DNA of 43,931 nt from Lachnospiraceae bacterium (GCA_028724245.1 JAQYDI010000032.1:1-43931), one strand, 5' to 3'. Numbered from the stretch's first letter, positions 1-8,201 are shown. Numbers and translations are program-made. The notes: generated from the letters alone by a model not told the origin.

Positions 1-1
1 T

Positions 2-274
2 GAAGAACTGACCCTGCTCAACCGTCTGACAAAATATCAGGACCATCATCTCCTGTTCCTGCACGATGCAGACGTGAAATTTCATAATAATGATTCTGAA
101 CGGGATCTGCGTAAATGCAAAACACACCAGAAGATGTCAGGCGGTTTCAGAAAAGAGAGCGGCAGTAAATTGTACTGCGATATCATGAGTATTGTAGAAA
201 CCTGCAAAAAGAAACAACTGCAGGTATTCGAAAGCATCTGTAATATATTTGCCGGCAAACGGGCCATATATTGA
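2..274 (+). CDS. IS66-family transposase, C-terminal fragment (runs off window start)
   Basis: The open frame enters from the left edge and ends at TGA 272-274, giving about 90 residues. The stretch NNDSERDLR followed by QKMSGGFR matches the end of the IS66 transposase (TnpC) catalytic domain, where the Glu of NN..ER is the last acidic residue of the DDE triad. The rest of the element lies outside the window, so whether the transposase is intact cannot be judged. No accessory genes or target duplication can be checked here. The family call is good; activity is unknown. Confidence 0.8.
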   Translation, partial: EELTLLNRLTKYQDHHLLFLHDADVKFHNNDSERDLRKCKTHQKMSGGFRKESGSKLYCDIMSIVETCKKKQLQVFESICNIFAGKRAIY

Positions 275-297
275 CCCGTTTATTTTTGATGTTTTAA

Positions 298-325
298 AAC
301 TACTCAGCCGTTAGGCTGAGTAGTT
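298..325. terminator. 12-bp perfect hairpin after the IS66 transposase
   Basis: AACTACTCAGCC and its exact complement flank a GTTA loop. It lies 24 bases past the transposase stop codon. No clear T tract follows, so it may be a terminator or part of the right end of the insertion element. Confidence 0.5.
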
Positions 326-661
326 ACGTCATAGCTTACCTCACTTTTTACAAAAGTCAAACAGTCAAGTGCAGATAACGATATCGAACGATTTCTTTAC
401 TTGCATGATACAATTCCATATACGTTTGTCACCTCTTGAGATAAATTAAAATGGCTTCATGATATCACTTCTCCAAATAAAAATAATGATACCACGAAAC
501 CATAAAATAATCTATTCTTTCTCCCGATTTGCTTGAAAATAGAAGAGGAATTTCATATCAATTTCCGGATACGTCCTTCCATGGCAATCTGAAAGCTCCA
601 TGGAAAAAACGGAAATTCCTGTAGATTCTCAATAAAATCCAGCAAATTTTCAAATTTTCTC
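326..661. other. Intergenic stretch without a convincing gene
   Basis: This AT-rich gap separates the IS66 end from the nucleoside transporter operon. A short minus-strand frame ending near 553 encodes a peptide rich in Phe and Trp (…FFPWSFQIAMEG…) that might be a remnant of a lost gene, but it has no ribosome binding site and I do not recognise it. No riboswitch fold was evident by eye. Confidence 0.4.
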
Positions 662-690
662 TTGTCACAATAGACAACAGGTGATATTCT
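662..690 (+). promoter_or_regulatory. Likely sigma-A promoter of the nucleoside ABC importer operon
   Basis: TTGTCA at 662-667 and TATTCT at 685-690 are separated by exactly 17 bases. This places transcription start about 95 bases before the lipoprotein start codon. The leader contains a small hairpin, GCCATAC/GTATGGC at 743-760. Confidence 0.5.
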
Positions 691-791
691 TAGATTGTCG
701 GTCGTTTCATGGGATACCGGCTGACTGTTCCAGGCGGATGCCGCCATACAGCGGTATGGCCAATAACTTAATACGCAAAAGGAGAAAAGCA

Positions 792-2051
792 ATGAAAAAA
801 ATCATTTCCTTACTTCTCACTCTGATGCTGACCGCATCTCTGTGTGCATGCGGCGGCGGTTCAGATACCCCCGCAGACAGCAGTTCAGAGGAGAACAAAG
901 CAGAAGCTGCTTCAACGGGAGCAGAAGGCGATGCAGACTATTCCAAGGTAAAGATCGGTTTTATCTGTCTGCACGATGAGAATTCCACTTATGACCTGAA
1001 CTTCATCAACGGCGCAAAAGAAGCATGTGAAAAACTTGGTGTTGATTATGTTCTGAAGACCAATGTTCCCGAAGGTCAGGAATGTTATGAAACAGCAGCA
1101 GATCTGGCTGACGCAGGCTGCACCATTGTATTCGCCGACTCTTTCGGTCATGAAGATTTCATGATTGAAGCTGCTAAAGAATATCCCGATGTTGAATTCT
1201 GCCACGCTACCGGTACAAAGGCTCATACAGAAGGTCTTGCAAACTTCCACAATGCATTCGCATCCATTTACGAAGGCCGTTATCTGGCTGGTATTGCAGC
1301 TGGTATGAAGCTGAACGAAATGATCGAAGCAGGTACCATCAAAGAAGACGAAGCAAAGATCGGTTATGTCGGTGCATTTACTTATGCAGAAGTTATCTCC
1401 GGTTATACCTCTTTCTTCCTGGGCGCACGTTCCGTTTGCCCTACTGCAACGATGGACGTTACTTTCACAGGTTCCTGGTACGATGAAACTGCTGAAAAAG
1501 AAGGCGCAAACAAGCTGATCGACGGCGGCTGCAAGCTGATTTCCCAGCATGCTGACTCCATGGGTGCTCCTACCGCATGTGAGAATGCAGGTATCCCCAA
1601 TGTTTCCTACAACGGAAGTACAGAAAGCGCATGCCCCAACACCTTTATCGTTTCATCCAGAATTGACTGGGCTCCTTACTTTGAGTACATTATGACCTGT
1701 CAGGCAGCCGGCGAAGCAATTGCAGCAGATTACACCGGCGACCTTTCCACCGGTTCTGTTGTTCTGACCGATCTGGGCACAGCTGCAGCAGAAGGTACAG
1801 CAGAAGCAATCGAAACAGCAAAAGCTGAACTGGAAGCAGGCACCCTTCATGTATTCGATACCGAAACATTTACTGTAGACGGCGCGAAACTGGATTCCTA
1901 CATGGCTGACGTGGATACCGATCCCAATTACGAAGGTGATCATGAAGCGATCGTTGACGGATATTTTGCAGAATCTGCAGAAGGCTTCCGTTCCGCTCCT
2001 TACTTCAACCTGAACATTGACGGCATCACATTACTGGATCAAAAATTCTAA
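792..2051 (+). CDS. BMP/PnrA-family substrate-binding lipoprotein (nucleoside ABC importer)
   Basis: This 419-residue protein begins with a lipoprotein signal (MKKIISLLLTL… ending LCAC, lipidated Cys near 20), followed by a Ser/Glu-rich linker and a bilobed solute-binding domain of the Bmp/Med/PnrA family (KIGFICLHDENS…, then GHEDFMIEAAKEYPDV and GRYLAGIAAGM). Members of this family deliver purine nucleosides to a YufOPQ/NupOPQ-type importer. The start is ATG 792, 5 bases after GGAG; the frame is open further upstream but without a ribosome binding site. It is first in a four-gene operon and is followed by two hairpins that probably raise its expression relative to the membrane parts. Nucleoside specificity is inferred from family and gene order, not from binding residues. 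Confidence 0.88.
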   Translation: MKKIISLLLTLMLTASLCACGGGSDTPADSSSEENKAEAASTGAEGDADYSKVKIGFICLHDENSTYDLNFINGAKEACEKLGVDYVLKTNVPEGQECYETAADLADAGCTIVFADSFGHEDFMIEAAKEYPDVEFCHATGTKAHTEGLANFHNAFASIYEGRYLAGIAAGMKLNEMIEAGTIKEDEAKIGYVGAFTYAEVISGYTSFFLGARSVCPTATMDVTFTGSWYDETAEKEGANKLIDGGCKLISQHADSMGAPTACENAGIPNVSYNGSTESACPNTFIVSSRIDWAPYFEYIMTCQAAGEAIAADYTGDLSTGSVVLTDLGTAAAEGTAEAIETAKAELEAGTLHVFDTETFTVDGAKLDSYMADVDTDPNYEGDHEAIVDGYFAESAEGFRSAPYFNLNIDGITLLDQKF

Positions 2052-2075
2052 ACAGTAACGATACAACTAAGATTC

Positions 2076-2115
2076 AGAAAGGCGGCTGCGACATTTTCCG
2101 CACCGCCTTTCTTTT
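2076..2115 (+). terminator. Hairpin terminator/attenuator after the lipoprotein gene
   Basis: AGAAAGGCGG pairs with CCGCCTTTCT (2076-2085 with 2103-2112), with an inner TGCG/CGCA pairing and a T-rich 3' side. It is expected to terminate part of the transcripts, giving more binding protein than ATPase and permeases. Confidence 0.75.
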
Positions 2116-2125
2116 GAAAGAGTCA

Positions 2126-2183
2126 TTTCAGGAACAGAGAAACACAGCAGATCTTGCTCTGCTGTGTTTCTCTGTTCCTGAAA
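2126..2183 (+). promoter_or_regulatory. 25-bp perfect intercistronic hairpin
   Basis: Two 25-base arms (2126-2150 and 2159-2183) are exact reverse complements around an 8-base loop. It lies directly after the first terminator and ends 36 bases before the ATPase start codon. A run of A rather than T follows, so it is more likely an mRNA-stabilising or processing structure than an ordinary terminator. It may also mask or space the downstream ribosome binding site. Confidence 0.7.
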
Positions 2184-2219
2184 AAACGTTTTCATACAAA
2201 AGTTGAGAGGAGAAAATCA

Positions 2220-3749
2220 TTGGCAGAGAAAATTGCGGCAGTGACATTAAAGAATGTCACGAAAACTTTTGGAAAAGTTGTTGCCAACGATAAAGTCAGT
2301 CTGAGCATTTACAAAGGAGAAGTTCTGGCGCTGCTGGGAGAAAACGGAAGCGGCAAGACCACTCTGATGAATATGCTGTCCGGTATTTATTTTCCGGATG
2401 AAGGACAGATTTTCATCAATGGCGAAGAAGTTGTCATTGCTTCACCGAAAGATGCCTTTTCCCATGGCATTGGTATGGTACATCAGCATTTTAAACTGGT
2501 TGATGTACTGACAGCAACAGAAAACATCATTCTCGGTATGGAAGGCCGGCTGAATATTAAGGAAGCCTCCGCCAAAATCCGGGCAATCTGTGACCGTTAC
2601 GGGTTTGATGTGGATCCGGATCAGAAGATCTATGACATGTCCGTATCGCAGAAACAGACGGTTGAAATCGTAAAAGTCCTTTACAGAGGTGCTGATATCC
2701 TGATTCTGGACGAGCCCACGGCCGTGCTGACACCGCAGGAGACAGAAAAGCTGTTTTCCGTTCTCCGCAATATGAGAGCCGACGGCAAAGCGATCGTGAT
2801 CATTACCCATAAGATGCATGAGGTGGAAGAAATTTCAGACCGCGTGGCGGTGCTTCGAAAGGGCTGCTACATCGGCGAAATGATGACAAAGGATACCAAT
2901 GCGGCTGAAATGACCAATATGATGGTAGGGCACAGCATTTCCCTGAATATCGAGCGTCCCGAACCGGTGGATCCGAAGCCCCGTATTGAAGTAAAAGGAC
3001 TGACTGTCCGTTCCGAAGACGGCGTTGTCAAGCTGAAGGACATCAATTTTACCGCAAACAGCGGCGAAATCCTTGGTATTGCCGGTATTTCCGGCTGCGG
3101 GCAGAAGGAACTTCTGGAGGCCATTGCCGGTTTGCAGAAGGTGGAAAGCGGCTCCATTACCTATATAGAAGATGACGGCAGCACAGATGAGCTGCTGGGC
3201 AAGGATCCCAGAAAGATTGCCGAAATGGGCGTTGCACTCTCCTTCGTCCCGGAAGACCGTCTCGGCATGGGTCTGGTGGGCAACATGGACCTGACCAACA
3301 ATATGATGCTTCGTTCCTTCCGGAAAGGCCACTCCTTCTTTACGGACCGGAAAGGTCCCAGAAAGCTGGCTGAGGAAGTGGTGAAAAAGCTGGGCGTTGT
3401 GACACCGGACCTTTCCACTCCCGTCCGCAGGCTTTCCGGCGGAAATGTCCAGAAAGTGCTGGTAGGCCGTGAGATTGCGTCGGCTCCTACCGTACTGCTG
3501 ACAGCATACGCTGTCCGCGGTCTGGATATCAATTCTTCCTATACGATCTATGATCTGATCAACGAGCAGAAAAAAGCCGGTGTGGCGGTTATTTTTGTCG
3601 GCGAGGATCTGGATGTCCTGCTGGAGCTGTCCGACCGGATCCTGGTTCTCTGCAGCGGCGAGGTCAGCGGCATTGTGGAAGGAAAAACTGCAGATAAAAA
3701 AGATGTGGGTATGATGATGACAAAGATCGGAGGTAAAAAGAATGAATAA
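2220..3749 (+). CDS. Nucleoside ABC importer, double ATP-binding protein (YufO/NupO type)
   Basis: This 509-residue protein carries two fused ATPase domains. The first has a good Walker A (GENGSGKTT, about residues 40-48) and Walker B (LILDEPTAVL, near 161) but a weak signature, MSVSQKQ. The second has a degenerate Walker A (GISGCGQKE, near 289), a good signature LSGGN (near 406), and TAYAVRGLD where a Walker B/DEP motif is expected. This asymmetry is usual for the simple-sugar/BMP ATPase family, where one ATP site is degenerate. The chosen start is TTG 2220, with AGAGGAG 7-8 bases upstream; the longer open frame begins inside the hairpin and has no ribosome binding site. The stop overlaps the next start by 8 bases, indicating translational coupling. 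Confidence 0.88.
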   Translation: MAEKIAAVTLKNVTKTFGKVVANDKVSLSIYKGEVLALLGENGSGKTTLMNMLSGIYFPDEGQIFINGEEVVIASPKDAFSHGIGMVHQHFKLVDVLTATENIILGMEGRLNIKEASAKIRAICDRYGFDVDPDQKIYDMSVSQKQTVEIVKVLYRGADILILDEPTAVLTPQETEKLFSVLRNMRADGKAIVIITHKMHEVEEISDRVAVLRKGCYIGEMMTKDTNAAEMTNMMVGHSISLNIERPEPVDPKPRIEVKGLTVRSEDGVVKLKDINFTANSGEILGIAGISGCGQKELLEAIAGLQKVESGSITYIEDDGSTDELLGKDPRKIAEMGVALSFVPEDRLGMGLVGNMDLTNNMMLRSFRKGHSFFTDRKGPRKLAEEVVKKLGVVTPDLSTPVRRLSGGNVQKVLVGREIASAPTVLLTAYAVRGLDINSSYTIYDLINEQKKAGVAVIFVGEDLDVLLELSDRILVLCSGEVSGIVEGKTADKKDVGMMMTKIGGKKNE

Positions 3750-4848
3750 CAGAAATCACGAACCTCTGTTCCATATTTCCAAAAGAGATGCGCTGCCCTG
3801 GCAGAAAGCCTGGGCCATCCGCGGCGCTGCCATTCTGGCAGCACTGGTGGTCTGCGGCGTGATCACCATGATGACAACGGGAGACAATCCCATCTCCATC
3901 TATAAAACAATTTTTCTGGGAGCCTTTGGTTCTGCAAGAAAAAGCTGGGTTACCTGCCAGAATATCAGTATTCTGCTGATCATTTCCCTGGCCCTGACAC
4001 CTGCGTTCAAAATGCGTTTCTGGAATATCGGCGGAGAAGGTCAGGTGCTGATGGGCGGTCTGGGCGCCGCAGCATGCATGATCTGTCTGGGAGACAAGAT
4101 TCCCGGTCCCCTTCTAATCGCCCTGATGGTCGTTTCCAGTCTGGCTGCAGGCGCCATCTGGGGATTGATCCCTGCTCTTTTCAAGGCAAAATGGAATACC
4201 AATGAAACACTGGCAACATTGATGATGAACTATATCGCCATTCAGCTGGTCGCCTACTACATTATCAAATGGGAGGTTCCCAAAGGTTCCGGCAAAATCG
4301 GTATCATCAACCAGAGTACCAACGCAGGATGGCTTCCCCAGTTATTCGGCATGAAATATCTGCTTCCCATCGTAGTGGCAGCAGTAGTCACGGTGCTGAT
4401 CTATATCTATCTGAATTACAGCAAACAGGGATATGAAATTTCCGTAGTCGGTGAAAGTGAGAATACAGCCCGCTACGTCGGCATTAAGGTGGAGACGGTT
4501 ATCATCCGCACCATGCTGATCTCCGGTGCCCTCTGCGGTCTGGCCGGTCTGCTGCTGGTGGGCGGCATCAATCACACCATTACAACAACCATCACCGACG
4601 GACAGGGCTTTACGGCTGTTATGGTATCCTGGATGGCAAAATTCAATCCCTTTGCCATGATCTTTACCAGCTTCCTGATCATTCTGCTGAGCCGCGGCGC
4701 CGGTGAAATTTCCACCGCCTTCGGTCTGAATCAGTCATTTGCTGATATTATCACAGGGATCATCCTGTTCTTTATCATTGGATGCGAATTTTTTATTACT
4801 TATAAGATCAGTTTTCGTAAGAAAGCCGGAAAGGAGGAAAATGTCTGA
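3742..4848 (+). CDS. Nucleoside ABC importer permease (YufP/NupP type)
   Basis: A 368-residue, strongly hydrophobic membrane protein of the BPD_transp_2 family. A cytoplasmic N-terminus precedes a first membrane segment at about residues 27-47, and further segments run to residue 360. The stretch NIGGEGQVLMGG and NTNETLATLMMNYIA are typical of the larger of the two permeases in BMP-type importers. It overlaps the ATPase gene by 8 bases and the second permease by 1 base. It should pair with the second permease to form the membrane channel. Confidence 0.88.
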   Translation: MNNRNHEPLFHISKRDALPWQKAWAIRGAAILAALVVCGVITMMTTGDNPISIYKTIFLGAFGSARKSWVTCQNISILLIISLALTPAFKMRFWNIGGEGQVLMGGLGAAACMICLGDKIPGPLLIALMVVSSLAAGAIWGLIPALFKAKWNTNETLATLMMNYIAIQLVAYYIIKWEVPKGSGKIGIINQSTNAGWLPQLFGMKYLLPIVVAAVVTVLIYIYLNYSKQGYEISVVGESENTARYVGIKVETVIIRTMLISGALCGLAGLLLVGGINHTITTTITDGQGFTAVMVSWMAKFNPFAMIFTSFLIILLSRGAGEISTAFGLNQSFADIITGIILFFIIGCEFFITYKISFRKKAGKEENV

Positions 4849-5834
4849 TGTTTGATATTGTGTCATTTATTCCCCGTGCAGTCAGCCAGGGAATCCCGCT
4901 TCTCTACGGCAGCACCGGAGAGATTCTGACAGAAAAAACCGGAAACCTGAATCTGGGGATTCCCGGCGTCATGTATGTGGGGGCCATCTGCGGCGTAATC
5001 GGATCCTTTTTCTATGAACAGAGCGGAAACATGAACGGCTTCCTTGCCATTGCCATTCCCATGCTGTGTTCTCTTGCAGGTTCCTTCCTTATGGGACTTC
5101 TGTACTGCTTCCTGACTGTTTCTCTCCGGGCCAACCAGAATGTAACCGGTCTGGCGATGACTACTTTCGGTATCGGTTTCGGCAATTTCTTCGGCGGATC
5201 ACTGATCAAGCTGACCAACAGTGATGTTCCCTCCATTGCTCTCTCAAAAACCAGCGCCTATTTCAGTAAATCGCTGCCCATTGCAGACAGTACCGGCGTA
5301 TTCGGAAAGATTTTTCTTTCCTACGGTTTTCTGGCGTATCTGGCGATCGTGATCGCACTGGGCGCTTCCTACGTGCTGAACCACACAAGAGTCGGTCTTC
5401 ATCTTCGTTCTGTGGGAGAAAGTCCTTCCACAGCCGACGCGGCAGGTATTAATGTAACGCTTTATAAATACGGCGCAACCTGCATCGGATGCATGATCGC
5501 CGGTCTCGGCGGCCTGTACTATGTAATGGATTATGCCAGCGGAGTCTGGTCCAACGATGCATTCGGCGACCGCGGCTGGCTGGCGATCGCACTGGTCATC
5601 TTCACCATCTGGAGACCCACCACAAGCATATTTGCCTCCATCCTTTTTGGCGGCCTGTACATCCTGTATCTCTTCATCCCTTCCGGCATCGACCATATGG
5701 AAGTGAAAGAGCTTTACAAGATGATCCCGTACATTGTAACACTGGTCGTACTGGTGATCACAAGCATGCGCAACAAGAGGGAGAATCAGCCCCCGGCTTC
5801 TCTCGGGCTGCCGTATTTCCGGGAAGAAAGGTAA
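4848..5834 (+). CDS. Nucleoside ABC importer permease (YufQ/NupQ type)
   Basis: A 328-residue membrane protein of the same permease family, the smaller partner. The N-terminal pattern GEILTEKTGNLNLGIPGVM and the motif TVSLRANQNVTGLAMT are characteristic of YufQ-like permeases, and GESPSTADAAGI matches the cytoplasmic coupling loop that contacts the ATPase. Start and stop codons of neighbouring permeases share one base (TGATG). It is the last gene of the operon and is followed by a strong terminator. Confidence 0.88.
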   Translation: MFDIVSFIPRAVSQGIPLLYGSTGEILTEKTGNLNLGIPGVMYVGAICGVIGSFFYEQSGNMNGFLAIAIPMLCSLAGSFLMGLLYCFLTVSLRANQNVTGLAMTTFGIGFGNFFGGSLIKLTNSDVPSIALSKTSAYFSKSLPIADSTGVFGKIFLSYGFLAYLAIVIALGASYVLNHTRVGLHLRSVGESPSTADAAGINVTLYKYGATCIGCMIAGLGGLYYVMDYASGVWSNDAFGDRGWLAIALVIFTIWRPTTSIFASILFGGLYILYLFIPSGIDHMEVKELYKMIPYIVTLVVLVITSMRNKRENQPPASLGLPYFREER

Positions 5835-5891
5835 CGCAGCACGCAGAGCAGAGACTTTATTTTAAATTGTCACTGACTTATTCAGACACAC

Positions 5892-5935
5892 AAAAATCCC
5901 CGGCAGCCGGAAAATCCGGCTGTCAGGGATTTTTC
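5892..5935 (+). terminator. Rho-independent terminator of the importer operon
   Basis: A long GC-rich stem (AAAAATCCC…CAGCCGGA with TCCGGCTG…GGGATTTTT) ends in TTTTT. The A run on the left arm makes it potentially bidirectional, so it could also stop transcripts coming from the minus-strand remnants to the right. Confidence 0.85.
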
Positions 5936-6014
5936 ATTCTCTGAACAGTTACATAATATGATATTATTCTCCATCTGTATCTTTTACAGGTGTTATGGTT
6001 CGGTAAAATCATCT

Positions 6015-6149
6015 TCAGAACCGATCCGCCGCCTTTTCGTCCGCCAGCAGCGCCTGACACAAAAACATCACTTTGGATTTGCTGTTATCCGTTAAAGCCG
6101 CCATCGCTGACAGATTTCCTTTTTGAACCTTTTGAATAAGAGTCGCCAT
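6015..6149 (-). pseudogene. Possible remnant of an ECF sigma factor N-terminus
   Basis: A 44-codon frame reads MATLIQKVQKGNLSAMAALT… and …FLCQALLADEKAADRF before a stop. The pattern (KVQKGN, then a conserved hydrophobic helix and LADEKAAD) resembles region 2.1 of ECF sigma factors, but nothing of regions 2.4 or 4 follows. There is no ribosome binding site at a sensible distance. It lies just downstream of the truncated ABC gene, in a zone that looks decayed. It could equally be an unrelated small frame. Confidence 0.3.
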
Positions 6150-6166
6150 TTCTGATATTTCTGATT

Positions 6167-6757
6167 CTACTCCATTTCAAATGCTCCCGTATAAAGCTGA
6201 TAATACACCCCTTTCTTTTCAATCAATGCATTGTGATCTCCTCTCTCGATAATACGTCCATGATCCAGAACCATGATCGCCTGACTGTTGCGGACTGTAG
6301 AAAGTCTGTGAGCAATAACCAGCACGGTTCTGCCCTGCATCAGATTGTCCATTCCTTCCTGTACAAGAGCTTCTGTCCTGGTATCGATAGAACTTGTCGC
6401 CTCATCCAGAATCATGGCCGGCGGATCTGCAATAGCCGCGCGGGCTATGGAAAGCAGCTGGCGCTGACCCTGCGAAAGCTCTGATCCATTTCCTGTAAGC
6501 ATGGTCTGATATCCATCAGGAAGTCGTGTGATAAAGCTGTCGGCATTTGCCAGTTTTGCAGCTCTGATACATTCCTCATCGGTGGCATCCAGCCTTCCAT
6601 ACCGGATATTATCCATCACTGTTCCCGTAAAAAGGTTCACATCCTGCAGGACCATTCCCAAAGATCTGCGCAGATCCGGTTTGCGGATCTTGTTGATATT
6701 GATTCCATCGTAACGGATCTTACCATCCGGAATATCATAGAAACCTTCTGACAACAA
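6167..6757 (-). pseudogene. ABC exporter ATPase domain, 5'-truncated
   Basis: The 196 codons encode only the C-terminal part of an ABC-type exporter: Q-loop region (GMVLQDVNLF), signature (LSQGQRQL), Walker B (AMILDEATSSID) and H-loop (VIAHRLS). The Walker A motif and the whole six-helix membrane domain are missing; homology begins at FYDIPDGKI, just after where Walker A should be. Reading further upstream in frame gives unrelated sequence and then a stop at 6827-6829. Without Walker A it cannot bind ATP normally, so it is taken as a deletion remnant of a larger (about 580-residue) transporter. Confidence 0.8.
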
Positions 6758-6829
6758 AAAGTGACCGGCATAATCATGGAATCGGTCTGCGCGTGATCCA
6801 TTCCATTGTAAAAAAATACAATGGCATCA

Positions 6830-7024
6830 TAAATACCAGTATGCAGTCCGGTTATTTTACAGTTGATGTCATGCTGGAACTGTCGGATCAGGAAACCGCT
6901 TTTTCCTGATCCGTCCCGCCGGAATCAAAATCAGGGGTCAGTGCAGCAAAAAGTATAGAAATGCTGCATGACCCCTTTTCCGGTTCGTCCATATATCCTG
7001 CCTGTTATAAATAAATATCATTTT
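6830..7024. other. Intergenic region with two hairpins, no gene
   Basis: This stretch separates the truncated ABC remnant from the cyclase gene. It holds a 12-bp perfect hairpin (CGGATCAGGAAA at 6884-6895 with 6902-6913) and the terminator-like hairpin at 6933-6976. No coding frame with a ribosome binding site was found. Confidence 0.5.
6933..6976. terminator. Terminator-like hairpin after the marR-cyclase unit
   Basis: AGGGGTCA-G-TGCAGCA pairs with TGCTGCATGACCCCT with one bulged G. TTTT follows on the plus strand and a weaker GATTTT on the minus strand. Its place 48 bases past the cyclase stop suggests that it terminates the minus-strand operon. Confidence 0.6.
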
Positions 7025-7582
7025 CTACACATCTGCCACCACTCTGCATGGCAAACCTGTCATCCCTGCATAATTCACAGGATAGGTATTCGCTTTGAAT
7101 CTCTCTCCCTGGTCCAGAACGGCGTGAAGATTGCAGAGATTTTCTATTATGAAAACTCCCCTGTCTGCACAGTGCTGGTCCATGGATGTGTGTTCACTTC
7201 CCCTTCTTACACCTGCAAAATCGATTCCGATGATGGATATCTGCTTTTCCAGAAGCGCCTCCAGCAATGCATTGGAAAGCTGCGGATGATTCCTGAAATA
7301 TTTCTGCGTTCCATAACCTTCCTTTTCGATAAATCCGGTATGGAAAGCAACAAACATATCTTTTGAAACCCTGTTCATATCGATATCATGAATGTCAATA
7401 TCCCGGTCTGTCACTGTACTGACATCAAATACAATTCCTTTTCGTTCTGTATATTCTATTGGAAATTTTTTATTCATAACATCAAAGTGCGTGCCCAGAT
7501 GCCCTGCCAGAGCTTTCTTCTCATTTCCCTGAGCATCCGATACCATTTTCGGCGTAATTTTTAATGTAATATCAATTTTCAT
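7025..7582 (-). CDS. Cyclase/kynurenine-formamidase-like family protein
   Basis: A 185-residue protein with the metal-binding motif HLGTHFD near residue 28, the hallmark of the cyclase family (PF04199), which includes kynurenine formamidase and other metal-dependent amidohydrolases. A later IIGIDFAGVRRG and EHTSMDQ fit the rest of the fold, although the usual Pro-rich stretch after the HxGTHxD motif is replaced by MNKKFPIEY. The length is a little short of the usual 200-230. The start is ATG 7582, with GGAGG 8 bases upstream inside the end of marR; the genes overlap by 11 bases. It is probably the target of that regulator. Substrate unknown. Confidence 0.75.
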   Translation of the reverse strand: MKIDITLKITPKMVSDAQGNEKKALAGHLGTHFDVMNKKFPIEYTERKGIVFDVSTVTDRDIDIHDIDMNRVSKDMFVAFHTGFIEKEGYGTQKYFRNHPQLSNALLEALLEKQISIIGIDFAGVRRGSEHTSMDQHCADRGVFIIENLCNLHAVLDQGERFKANTYPVNYAGMTGLPCRVVADV

Positions 7583-8039
7583 AAACAGTTCCTCCCAGAT
7601 CAATGATCTGCTGTTCAAGGTACTGATTGAATGCAGTCATAAAATCTTCTACTTCTTTTACGGTTTCCTTATCAAATTGCTTTATAAAAGCATGATCCCT
7701 TTTTAACCAAAGCTGATGCCGCTTCTCATGTTCATCATACAGAAACCTGCCTTCTTCAGTCAGCCTGAAAAATATCTTCTGCCTGTTCCCATCCATCTGA
7801 TATGCTTCTATCACTTTCTGTTCCAGAAGTTTCTTTGTGATTTTACTGATGGCTCCTCTTGTAACATTCATATAACCGGCTATTTCTGTTACATTCGGCT
7901 CAGCCAGATCACCGATTGCGGCAATGGTGTGAATTTCAGAATAATTATAACCATGCAGCTTCTCATTCTCTGTGAGCCTGGACAGGATCTCCTGCTTTTC
8001 CATATATTTCGCAAACAGATTCATGAGATTTGTATTCAT
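7572..8039 (-). CDS. MarR-family transcriptional regulator
   Basis: A 155-residue winged-helix protein. The recognition region NVTEIAGYMNVTRGAISKITKKL and the wing MDGNRQKIFFRLTEEGR are characteristic of MarR. The C-terminal helices would form the dimer interface. The start ATG 8039 has AAGGAGGG about 7 bases upstream. It is the first gene of a two-gene operon with the cyclase and lies under a consensus promoter overlapped by two palindromes, the arrangement expected for an autorepressor that responds to a small ligand, possibly the cyclase substrate (inference). Confidence 0.87.
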   Translation of the reverse strand: MNTNLMNLFAKYMEKQEILSRLTENEKLHGYNYSEIHTIAAIGDLAEPNVTEIAGYMNVTRGAISKITKKLLEQKVIEAYQMDGNRQKIFFRLTEEGRFLYDEHEKRHQLWLKRDHAFIKQFDKETVKEVEDFMTAFNQYLEQQIIDLGGTVYEN

Positions 8040-8055
8040 GATTCAGCCCTCCTTT

Positions 8056-8106
8056 TTTGTTTCCGCAGAAACAAGTATACGTCATTCTTGTTTCCGTGTC
8101 AACAAG
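8056..8106 (-). promoter_or_regulatory. Consensus promoter of marR with two palindromic operators
   Basis: On the minus strand TTGACA (8097-8102) and TATACT (8074-8079) are exactly 17 bases apart. Two 20-bp elements of the same design lie at 8056-8075 (TTGTTTC-CGCA-GAAACAA core) and 8087-8106 (CTTGTTTC-CG..-CAACAAG), with starts 31 bp apart, about three helical turns. One covers the -10 end and the start site, the other covers the -35. A MarR dimer on either would block the polymerase. Confidence 0.75.
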
Positions 8107-8172
8107 TTTTTTTTCTATGATACGAAAAATAACCGCAGAAGTTCAGCGGTTCAGAATATACATGGTTTCCGG

Positions 8173-8201
8173 TTGTGGAATTGTTTTCCATGTGATAAAA
8201 T
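8173..8201 (+). promoter_or_regulatory. Probable sigma-A promoter of the K+ channel gene
   Basis: TTGTGG (8173-8178) and TAAAAT (8196-8201) have a 17-base spacer. The predicted start of transcription is about 40 bases before the start codon. Confidence 0.55.

Noticed and set aside
691-791. Purine riboswitch before the nucleoside importer
   Set aside because: The conserved loop bases of the purine aptamer were not found; only a small GCCATAC hairpin is present.
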